DNA of 64,000 bases, taken from positions 248,001 through 312,000 of the forward strand of contig CAVUMC010000002.1 in NCBI GenBank assembly GCA_963742535.1. The letters are read 5' to 3'. A model generated the notes under the pieces. The model did no database searches. It was given only the letters and a program-made list of their open reading frames with translations, and had not been told where the DNA came from. This DNA is from VRUE01 sp963742535. GTDB lineage: Bacteria > Actinomycetota > Thermoleophilia > Solirubrobacterales > 70-9. Positions 1 to 7,463 of this stretch are shown here, piece by piece; positions within the stretch are counted from its first letter, which is position 1, and the number at the start of each line of letters is the position of its first letter. The position numbers were made by a program, and so were the translations under genes.

Positions 1-282
1 CGACGGCGACACCCTCGTCTTCGTCGAGGTCAAGGCCGGCCGCGAGAACGCCACCTTCGGGCCGAGCGCCCGGTCCTCGCGGTCGACCGCCGCAAGCAGC
101 TGCGAATCCGCCGCCTCGCCACCGCCTGGATGAGCGATCGGCGGGGCGCGCCCCGTTACGAGGAGATCCGTTTCGACGCCGTCGGCGTCACTTTCACCCA
201 CGCCGGCCGCGTCGCCGACGTCGAGCACATCGAGGGAGCGTTTTCGCCGGCCAGCTCTAGCTGGCTGTACGCCACTGACTGA
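1..282 (+). pseudogene. yraN: YraN/UPF0102 family protein, cut by window start and frameshifted
   Basis: YraN proteins are small restriction-endonuclease-fold proteins of unclear role, usually next to rnhB. Reading from base 2 gives DTLVFVEVKA, the family's E-x-K catalytic strand, then ATFG. The next family motif, LAVDRRKQLRIRRLATAW, is only open from about base 64 in the frame starting at base 1. One base therefore appears to be missing near bases 59-70; inserting a G would give FGPERPVLAVDRRKQ. The end is the TGA at 280-282 after IEGAFSPASSSWLYATD. The gene faces rnhB tail to tail and overlaps it. Family assignment is good; whether the frameshift is biological or a sequencing error cannot be decided here. 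Confidence 0.72.
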
Positions 283-902
283 AAGGAACGGCGGTGAAGG
301 GGTGAGATGCCGATGCGCTCGATCGCCTCGCGGTGCTCGGGGGTCGAGTAACCGACGTGCTCCTCAAAGCCCCAGCCGGGGTGGCGCTCGGCGGCGCGGT
401 GCATGTAGCGGTCGCGGGTGACCTTGGCGATCACCGAAGCGGCGGCGATCGCGGCGCTGGTCCCGTCGCCTTCGATCACGGCGCGGTGAGGGACGGTGCA
501 CTCGCGCAGCGAGAAACCATCGACCAGGCAAGTCGCCGCCGCGTCCGGCTGCAGCCGTTCGAGTGCGCAGGAGAGCGCTTCGATATTGGTCACGTGCAGG
601 CCGCGGTCATCGATACCGCGAGCGCTGCGGACGACGACGCTGACGCGCTCCGCCGCGCGCAGGACACAAGGGAAAACTTCGGCCCGCTTCTCCTCCTGCA
701 TCTGCTTGGAGTCGTGCAGGCCGGCGAGAGCGCGGCGGTCGCCGTGCGACAGCTTCTCGTAATCGATCAGAACCGCGGCGGCGACCAGAGGCCCCGCCAG
801 ACAACCCCGCCCCGCCTCATCGGCGCCGGCGACCAAGCGCGTGCCGAGACCGCGATCGAAGGCAAAGAGGCGGCGGGTGCGTGCCAGCCGCCGTTTGTGC
901 AG
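156..902 (-). CDS. rnhB: Ribonuclease HII
   Basis: Cleaves the RNA strand of RNA-DNA hybrids and starts ribonucleotide excision. The hallmark GADEAGRGCLAGPLVAAAVL carries the first catalytic Asp and Glu, and EGDGTSAAIAAASVIAKVTRD and HRRSFQSV are also typical. The frame is open to an ATG at 1016, but that would overlap lepB by 107 bases. A CTG at 902, just after the lepB stop and preceded by AAAGGCAAG, keeps the conserved RRLFAFDRGLGTR lead-in, so I prefer it (248 aa); a TTG at 836 is the nearest conventional alternative. The last ~31 residues, after SQLEL, are antisense to yraN and look like a tail acquired by loss of the original stop. Confidence 0.9.
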   Translation of the reverse strand: MHKRRLARTRRLFAFDRGLGTRLVAGADEAGRGCLAGPLVAAAVLIDYEKLSHGDRRALAGLHDSKQMQEEKRAEVFPCVLRAAERVSVVVRSARGIDDRGLHVTNIEALSCALERLQPDAAATCLVDGFSLRECTVPHRAVIEGDGTSAAIAAASVIAKVTRDRYMHRAAERHPGWGFEEHVGYSTPEHREAIERIGISPLHRRSFQSVAYSQLELAGENAPSMCSTSATRPAWVKVTPTASKRISS

Positions 903-909
903 CTTGCCT

Positions 910-1548
910 TTAGAGGACGCCGATGCGGTCTGGCGGCCAGTAGGTGGCAAAGGCCTTGCCGATGATCCATCCCTTGGGGACGGGACCCCAGAAGCGGCTG
1001 TCGTCGCTTTCGCCACGGTTGTCGCCCATCATGAAGTAGTAGCCGGGTGGAATCTTGATCTGTTTGGGCAAATTGCAGGCAGGAGATGCGCCGCAGGCCC
1101 TGATGTAGGACTCTTCGGTCTTCTCTACGCCGTTGACGACCGGGTGGCCGTTGCGGACGCTGAGCGTGTCGCCGGGGCCGGCGACGATCCGCTTGATGAA
1201 GTTCTGGCTCGACTCTTCCGGTGTCGGCTTGGGGCAGGACATGCCGATGTTGACCGGCTCCTGGCCTTTGACCGTGACGCCGCATTCGGTGCCGGTGTCG
1301 GCGCCCGTCGGCGGGTGGAAGACGACGATGTCGCCCGGGCTGGGATCGGTGAAGTGGTACAGGAAGCGGTTAACGAGCACCCGCTGGCCGACGTCGAGCG
1401 TCGGTTCCATCGACTGCGAGGGGATCTGGTAGGGCTTGACCAGCCAAGCCTGGATTGCCAGGGCAAGGCCAAGTGCCAGCGCAACGATGACGACGAGCTC
1501 GATGAAACCGCCGCCACGTGTCTTCGGCTTCGGAACTGAAAGTTTCAG
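910..1548 (-). CDS. lepB: Signal peptidase I
   Basis: Membrane serine protease (S26) that removes signal peptides from exported proteins. The catalytic Ser lies in PSQSMEPTL, the Lys in FIKRIVAGPGD, and the late box is MMGDNRGESDDSR. The ATG at 1410 would start inside the catalytic motif and remove the membrane anchor. The frame continues upstream through one hydrophobic helix (FIELVVIVALALGLALAI) to KLSVPKPKTRGG, reaching a CTG at 1548-1546 that overlaps the rplS stop as CTGA. No ATG, GTG or TTG is available after the rplS stop, so CTG is the best start (212 aa). It is cotranscribed with rplS and rnhB. Confidence 0.9.
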   Translation of the reverse strand: MKLSVPKPKTRGGGFIELVVIVALALGLALAIQAWLVKPYQIPSQSMEPTLDVGQRVLVNRFLYHFTDPSPGDIVVFHPPTGADTGTECGVTVKGQEPVNIGMSCPKPTPEESSQNFIKRIVAGPGDTLSVRNGHPVVNGVEKTEESYIRACGASPACNLPKQIKIPPGYYFMMGDNRGESDDSRFWGPVPKGWIIGKAFATYWPPDRIGVL

Positions 1549-2276
1549 GCCGAGTCCTCGCCGGAGTCGCCGGATTTCTTCTCCGGCTCCTCATCATCGG
1601 CCTTGTCAGCCGCGGCGTTGTCCTCGGTCTCCCCTGCCTCGGGCGCCTCAGCCTCTGCGGCCGGCTCCTCGCTGGCCTCCGCCTTCGGCTCCTCAGCCTC
1701 GGCGGGCTCCTCAGTCTTCTCCTCGGCCTCGGGCTCCGGCTTCGTCGCCTCGGCCTCGCTGGCCTCAGGCGCGGCAGCCTCCTCGGCTTCGGGCGCGGCA
1801 GCCTCCTCGGCCTCGCTGGCCTCGGGCTGGGCCTCAGCGTCTTCCTGCGCCTGGCTCACGCCCTCGGCGTCCGTCGCCTCCGGCTCAGCCTCCGTGGCGG
1901 CCGGGGCCGAGATCAGCTCCTCGTCGATGCCCCAGCGCCGCTCGGCGACGCGGGCAGCCTTGCCGATACGGCCGCGCAGGTAGTAGAGCTTGGCCCGCCG
2001 CACATCGCCGCGGGCGGCGATCTCAAGTTTCTCGATCTTCGGCGAGTGCAGCGGAAAGGTTCGCTCGACGCCAACACCGAAGGACTGCTTGCGGACGGTG
2101 AAGGTCTCACGCACACCGGAGCCCTGCCGCTTGATCACGATCCCCTCGAAGACCTGGGTGCGGCGGCGCTGGCCCTCGACCACCTGGAAGTGGACGCGCA
2201 CGCGATCGCCAGGATCAAAGGAAGGCAGACCCTTCCTTACCTGACTGCGCTCGATGTCTTGGATAACGCTGCTCAT
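1545..2276 (-). CDS. rplS: 50S ribosomal protein L19 with long acidic Ala/Glu/Pro-rich C-terminal tail
   Basis: L19 sits at the 30S-50S interface. Residues 1-120 are a normal L19, with FDPGDRVRVHFQVVEG, FEGIVIKRQGSG, FPLHSPKIEKLE and RRAKLYYLRGRIGKAARV. The usual protein is about 115-120 aa, but this one runs to 243. Residues ~124-243 are almost entirely Ala, Glu, Pro, Asp, Ser and Lys, with short internal repeats such as EEAAAPEAEEAAAPEASEAE, and are predicted disordered and strongly acidic. The tail is in frame, uses codons like the core and reaches the lepB overlap, so it is probably translated. Function of the tail is unknown. Confidence 0.95.
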   Translation of the reverse strand: MSSVIQDIERSQVRKGLPSFDPGDRVRVHFQVVEGQRRRTQVFEGIVIKRQGSGVRETFTVRKQSFGVGVERTFPLHSPKIEKLEIAARGDVRRAKLYYLRGRIGKAARVAERRWGIDEELISAPAATEAEPEATDAEGVSQAQEDAEAQPEASEAEEAAAPEAEEAAAPEASEAEATKPEPEAEEKTEEPAEAEEPKAEASEEPAAEAEAPEAGETEDNAAADKADDEEPEKKSGDSGEDSA

Positions 2277-2330
2277 GCGAAAAAAGACCGCCGGGCCCGG
2301 ACCGGGCTCCGCGCGGTTGCGGAATGGTAG

Positions 2331-3008
2331 CTACTCCGGATTTTTTTCGAACTGCTCGCCCCGCGCCCTGCTCTGTTCAAGCCGCCAGAGGCGGATGCGC
2401 TCGTGGTCGCCAGAGAGCAGTACCTCCGGCACTTCCCAGCCGCGGTGCTGCGCCGGCCGGGTGTAGTGCGGGTACTCCGGCATGCCCTCGAGCTGCTGGC
2501 TGAAGGACTCCTCGACCGCGCTTTGGGCGTGTCCGAGTGCCCCCGGCAGCTTTCGCATGACCACGTCGGCGAGGACCATCGCCGGCAGCTCTCCTCCAGC
2601 CAGCACGTAGCGACCGATTGAAACCTCGTCGTCGGCGAAGTGCTCGTGCACCCTCTCGTCGAAGCCCTCGTAACGCCCGCAGAGCACCGCCAGGTGCGGC
2701 TCCTGGGTCAGCTCGTCGGCGAGCTCGTCATCGAGCAGGCGGCCGGTCGGCGTCAGCAAGATCTTACGCGGGTTCTCCCCTCGCCGGTAAGCCGCCTGCA
2801 GCGCCGCGTCAACCACGTCGACCCGCAACACCATCCCGGCACCGCCCCCGTACGGCGCGTCGTCAACCTGGCCCGCGCCCAGCGGAGTGGAGTCACGGTA
2901 GTTGATCAAGCGCAGCTCGTTGCCTTCGCCGAGCGCGTTTTGCACCGAGCGCTGCGACTGGAACCAGTCGAAGGCCTCAGGGAACAGGGTGAAGATGTCG
3001 AGCTTCAC
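2331..3008 (-). CDS. trmD: tRNA (guanine-37-N1)-methyltransferase
   Basis: Methylates G37 next to the anticodon and prevents +1 frameshifting. The 225 aa protein begins MKLDIFTLFPEAF and carries the SPOUT trefoil-knot motifs LCGRYEGFDERV and EVSIGRYVLAGGELPAM, plus the DDAPYGGGAGMV loop near residue 50. Length is a little short of the common 230-250 aa. It lies 15 bases after the KH-domain gene and 54 bases before rplS. In most bacteria rimM sits directly upstream of trmD; here it is missing. Confidence 0.96.
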   Translation of the reverse strand: MKLDIFTLFPEAFDWFQSQRSVQNALGEGNELRLINYRDSTPLGAGQVDDAPYGGGAGMVLRVDVVDAALQAAYRRGENPRKILLTPTGRLLDDELADELTQEPHLAVLCGRYEGFDERVHEHFADDEVSIGRYVLAGGELPAMVLADVVMRKLPGALGHAQSAVEESFSQQLEGMPEYPHYTRPAQHRGWEVPEVLLSGDHERIRLWRLEQSRARGEQFEKNPE

Positions 3009-3023
3009 GGCGGGACCCGCCGC

Positions 3024-3254
3024 TCAGTCGAGGATGTCGACGATCACCCGTCGGTCGAGCCGCACCGCGGCGGCTTTGGCGATCGTGCGGATCGCGTTGG
3101 CGACGCGGCCGCCCTTGCCGATCACGCGGCCGAGGTCGTCCTCGGCGACGCTGATCTCGTAGACGAGGTCGCCTTCCTCTTCGAGCTCCTCAACCACCAC
3201 TGCGGACGGGTCCTCGACCAGCGAACGGACGAGGAACTCGAGGAGCTCCGTCAT
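3024..3254 (-). CDS. khpA: KH-domain RNA-binding protein (KhpA-like)
   Basis: A single-KH RNA-binding protein of 76 aa, the standard companion of rpsP in Gram-positive bacteria. The GxxG loop is in DLGRVIGKGGRVANAIRT, with the variable helix AKAAAVRLDRR after it. The N-terminal half is acidic (VVVEELEEEGDLVYE), as in other actinobacterial members. It starts 3 bases after the rpsP stop, so the two are translated together. In firmicutes KhpA pairs with KhpB and affects cell size; the role in actinobacteria is less settled. Confidence 0.9.
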   Translation of the reverse strand: MTELLEFLVRSLVEDPSAVVVEELEEEGDLVYEISVAEDDLGRVIGKGGRVANAIRTIAKAAAVRLDRRVIVDILD

Positions 3255-3257
3255 TGA

Positions 3258-3512
3258 CTAGGAACCCGAGGCCGGGATGCCCTTGGTCCGCAGCAGCGTG
3301 GCCACGGTCTCCGAGGGCTGAGCGCCGTGCTCGATCCAGTGACGGGCGCGGGTCTCGTCAAGCTCGATCGTCGAAGGCTCGGTCTGCGGGTTGTACTGGC
3401 CAATCGTCTCGATCGTGCGACCGTCGCGCGGTGAGCGCTTGTCGGCGACGACGATGCGCCAGATCGGGTTCTTCTTCGACCCGACTCGTCTGAGTCTGAT
3501 TCGGACAGCCAT
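3258..3512 (-). CDS. rpsP: 30S ribosomal protein S16
   Basis: Small-subunit assembly protein. The 84 aa product has the family opening MAVRIRLRRVGSKKNPIWRI, the VADKRSPRDGR loop and IGQYNP, followed by the short C-terminal helix with LLRTKG. Length is typical. It lies 13 bases downstream of ffh and 3 bases upstream of the KH-domain gene, the usual ffh-rpsP-KH arrangement of Gram-positive bacteria. Confidence 0.97.
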   Translation of the reverse strand: MAVRIRLRRVGSKKNPIWRIVVADKRSPRDGRTIETIGQYNPQTEPSTIELDETRARHWIEHGAQPSETVATLLRTKGIPASGS

Positions 3513-3525
3513 GAGCGGCGGAAGG

Positions 3526-4896
<1,371 letters not shown>

Positions 4897-4912
4897 ACGC
4901 AGCTTAGTCGGA

Positions 4913-4960
4913 CTGACTTCGTGTTTTTGGGCGCATACGGACCCATAACCACGAAGTCAG
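4913..4960 (-). terminator. Inverted repeat between ftsY and ffh (terminator or processing hairpin)
   Basis: Perfect 11-base arms, CTGACTTCGTG at 4913-4923 and its complement at 4950-4960, enclose a 26-base loop that contains a second short stem (TGGG/CCCA). It starts three bases after the ftsY stop, in the only sizeable gap before ffh. There is no U-run after the stem in the minus direction, so a Rho-independent terminator is not certain. RNA processing or partial termination would also fit. Confidence 0.5.
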
Positions 4961-4962
4961 CC

Positions 4963-5961
4963 TCAGGGGGCGAGCAGGGCGTTAGCGAAATCGGTGGGGT
5001 CGAAGGGGCGCAGGTCCTCGAGCGTCTCGCCGGTGCCGATCAGCTTGACCGGGATCTGGAGCTCGTCGGCGATCGCGAGCACGATGCCGCCCTTGGCGGT
5101 GCCGTCGAGCTTGGTCAGGACGACGCCGTCGACCTCGGCCGCTTCGGCGAAGACCTTGGCCTGGCGCAAGCCGTTCTGGCCGGTGGTGGCGTCGATCGAA
5201 AGCAGCGTCTCGTGCGGGGCGCCGGGCATCTGCTTGCCGATCACGCGGCGCACCTTGGCCAGCTCGTCCATCAAGTTGTCCTGCGTGTGCAGGCGACCGG
5301 CGGTGTCGATGATGACGACGTCAGCGCCACGGGCGCGGGCGGCTTCGATCGCGTCGAAGGCGACCGCGCCGGGGTCGGAACCCTCCTCGGAGCGGACCAG
5401 TTCGGCACCGGCCCGATCGGCCCACTCGGCTAGCTGCTCAGCTGCGGCGGCGCGGTAGGTATCGCCAGCGGCGAGCACGACCGAGAGCCCGAACTCCTTC
5501 GAGAGATGCCAGGCGATCTTGCCGATCGTCGTCGTCTTGCCGGTGCCGTTGACGCCGACCATCAGCAGCACCGCCGGCTCGTTGCTGAGGTCGATCGGGG
5601 CGCGAGCGGTGCCGGCAACTTCGGCGAGCAGCTCGATCAGGCGTGCCTGCACCGCCTCACCGTCAGCGGGGACGGCGCCGGACTCGACCTCGTGCTCGAG
5701 CCGCTCGACCACCTTGGCCGTGGTCGGAGCGCCGGCGTCGGCAAGGATCAGCGCCTCCTCCAGTCGCTCCCAGGTCTCCTCGTCGATGCGCTCGAAGAAG
5801 CTGGACGAGAGCTCCTCGGTCAGCGCTTTGCGGCTCTTGGAAAGGCTCTCGCGGAAGCGGCGGAAGACGCCGCGGCGCTGCTCCTCGGCTTCAGGCGCCG
5901 CGGAGGCGTTCGCGTTCGCGCGCGAACCGAGGTCGAGTATCTCCTGCCAGCTCGTTGCCAT
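4963..5961 (-). CDS. ftsY: Signal recognition particle receptor FtsY
   Basis: Membrane-docking GTPase for SRP. After a short acidic/basic lead (residues 1-45) comes the N domain and then the G domain with VGVNGTGKTTTIGKIA, AGDTYRAAAAEQL, IIDTAGRLHT, TKLDGTAKGG and IGTGETLEDLRPF, ending at FANALLAP. The 332 aa length fits a short actinobacterial FtsY without the long acidic A domain. The start at 5961 overlaps the end of the preceding acyltransferase gene by 71 bases; no later start leaves the N domain intact. In most relatives smc is directly upstream; here another gene intervenes. Confidence 0.95.
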   Translation of the reverse strand: MATSWQEILDLGSRANANASAAPEAEEQRRGVFRRFRESLSKSRKALTEELSSSFFERIDEETWERLEEALILADAGAPTTAKVVERLEHEVESGAVPADGEAVQARLIELLAEVAGTARAPIDLSNEPAVLLMVGVNGTGKTTTIGKIAWHLSKEFGLSVVLAAGDTYRAAAAEQLAEWADRAGAELVRSEEGSDPGAVAFDAIEAARARGADVVIIDTAGRLHTQDNLMDELAKVRRVIGKQMPGAPHETLLSIDATTGQNGLRQAKVFAEAAEVDGVVLTKLDGTAKGGIVLAIADELQIPVKLIGTGETLEDLRPFDPTDFANALLAP

Positions 5962-7378
5962 CGACCGGAGAGGCTATCCCGGCGGCGGCCCGGAGCTCCT
6001 CCACGGCACCCTCGATGTGATGGCCGATGCGGTCAACGTCACCGAGCGCCTCGCTGTCGCCGAGTAGGCCGAAGCCGATCGCGCCGTTGTAGGAGATGAT
6101 CGCGATCGCCAGCGCGTGGCGGTGTGCGAGGAAGCCGACCGGGTAGACCTCGACCAGCTCGCGGCCGCGCACGTAGAAGGGAATCTGCGGGCCCGGGAAG
6201 TTGGTCACCAGCAGGTTGAAGAGGCGGGTCGAGAAGTTGATCGCCGCGGTCGGGCCGAGCAGCAGCGGCGGCGCGAAGTCGCGGAACCAGTCGTTGAGCC
6301 CCCAGATCGCCTCGGCACCGAGCGGCTGCTTGGAGGACTTGAGCGCGTCCATCGCCGCTGTGACGAAGCGCAGGCGCTCGACCGGGTCGGCGATCCCGAC
6401 CGGCAGCGGCCCCCGCATCGCGGTCAGTTTGTTGCCGAGCTCTCCGTGCTCGTTTTCCATGCGGATCGAGACCGGCACCAGCGCCTGCAGCTCGACCCCG
6501 TCGGTCTCGAGACCGCGCTCGAGCATCCAACTGCGCATCGCGCCGGCGGTGACGGCGAGCGTGACGTCGTTGACGGTGGCGCCGAGGGCGTTCTTGATCG
6601 TTTTGAACTCGTCGAGGTCGCAACGAGCGCCGTAGAAACAGCGCTGCGGGGAGATCTCGACGTTGAGGGGCACCTTGGGCGCCGGCTTGGCCAGGTTCCA
6701 AGTCACCTCCCAGAGACCGATGACGCCGTCGGCGGCGCGTTTACGGGCTCGCCCCGGGCTGCGGAAGGCGGCGGAGAGCCAGCGCCCCATGCGCACGAAG
6801 GTATGCCCGAAGCCCCGCACGGCCTCGCGGACCAGACCGATGCGCGAGGGCGCCCGCTTCGGCTCCCAGGGTGCAGGCTCCGGCACCGGCTCGGTGGTCG
6901 GCTCGACGTCGAAGAGCAGCACGCCGATGTCGACGGCAGAGATCCCGTCGGCCATCGCGTGGTGGGTCTTGTAGACGATTGCGAAACGCTCGTTCTCCAT
7001 ACCCTCGACCAGGCAGAGCTCCCAAAGCGGGCGCGAGCGGTCGAGTGGCGGCGCGAAGGTCTCGGCGACGGCCTCGCGGAACTGCTCTTCGCTGCCCGGT
7101 GCCGCCAGCTTCTTGCGGCTGACGTGCTCGTGCACGTCGAACTCGGCATGGTCGACCCAGAAGGGACGACCGAGCCCGAGCGGCGGATAGGAAAGGCGCT
7201 GGCGCAGGCGCGGCAACAGGTGCAGGCGGCTGCGAATGCTGGCGATGAACTCCTCTTGATCCGGCGGCGTGCCCTCGCAGACCAGCACAGCCCCGATCGC
7301 CATGTGACCGTTGCCCTTCTCGTTCGACAAAAACGAGGTGTCGAACGACGTCAATCTGTCCATGTGACGCTGCCCCAC
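5891..7378 (-). CDS. Wax ester synthase/diacylglycerol acyltransferase (WS/DGAT)
   Basis: Transfers acyl groups from acyl-CoA to fatty alcohols or diacylglycerol, making storage lipid; a CoA-dependent acyltransferase-fold enzyme. The catalytic HHxxxDG motif is HHAMADG at about residue 140, the opening LTSFDTSFLSNE is typical, and the late motif region has LVTNFPGPQIPFYVRG. The GTG at 7378 is preceded by a strong AGGAGG and gives MGQRHMDRLTSF (495 aa). It lies between smc and ftsY, two genes that are usually adjacent, and its 3' end overlaps ftsY. It looks like a lineage-specific insertion into the operon. Substrate preference cannot be read from sequence. Confidence 0.93.
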   Translation of the reverse strand: MGQRHMDRLTSFDTSFLSNEKGNGHMAIGAVLVCEGTPPDQEEFIASIRSRLHLLPRLRQRLSYPPLGLGRPFWVDHAEFDVHEHVSRKKLAAPGSEEQFREAVAETFAPPLDRSRPLWELCLVEGMENERFAIVYKTHHAMADGISAVDIGVLLFDVEPTTEPVPEPAPWEPKRAPSRIGLVREAVRGFGHTFVRMGRWLSAAFRSPGRARKRAADGVIGLWEVTWNLAKPAPKVPLNVEISPQRCFYGARCDLDEFKTIKNALGATVNDVTLAVTAGAMRSWMLERGLETDGVELQALVPVSIRMENEHGELGNKLTAMRGPLPVGIADPVERLRFVTAAMDALKSSKQPLGAEAIWGLNDWFRDFAPPLLLGPTAAINFSTRLFNLLVTNFPGPQIPFYVRGRELVEVYPVGFLAHRHALAIAIISYNGAIGFGLLGDSEALGDVDRIGHHIEGAVEELRAAAGIASPVDGNELAGDTRPRFARERERLRGA

Positions 7379-7463
7379 GGTCCCTCCTTTCCTTCCCCGC
7401 GAACAGCGTAGCGTGGCCCCCGACTCGGGAACGTTCTGTTTCCTTTAAGCAGGGAGGAACGGC

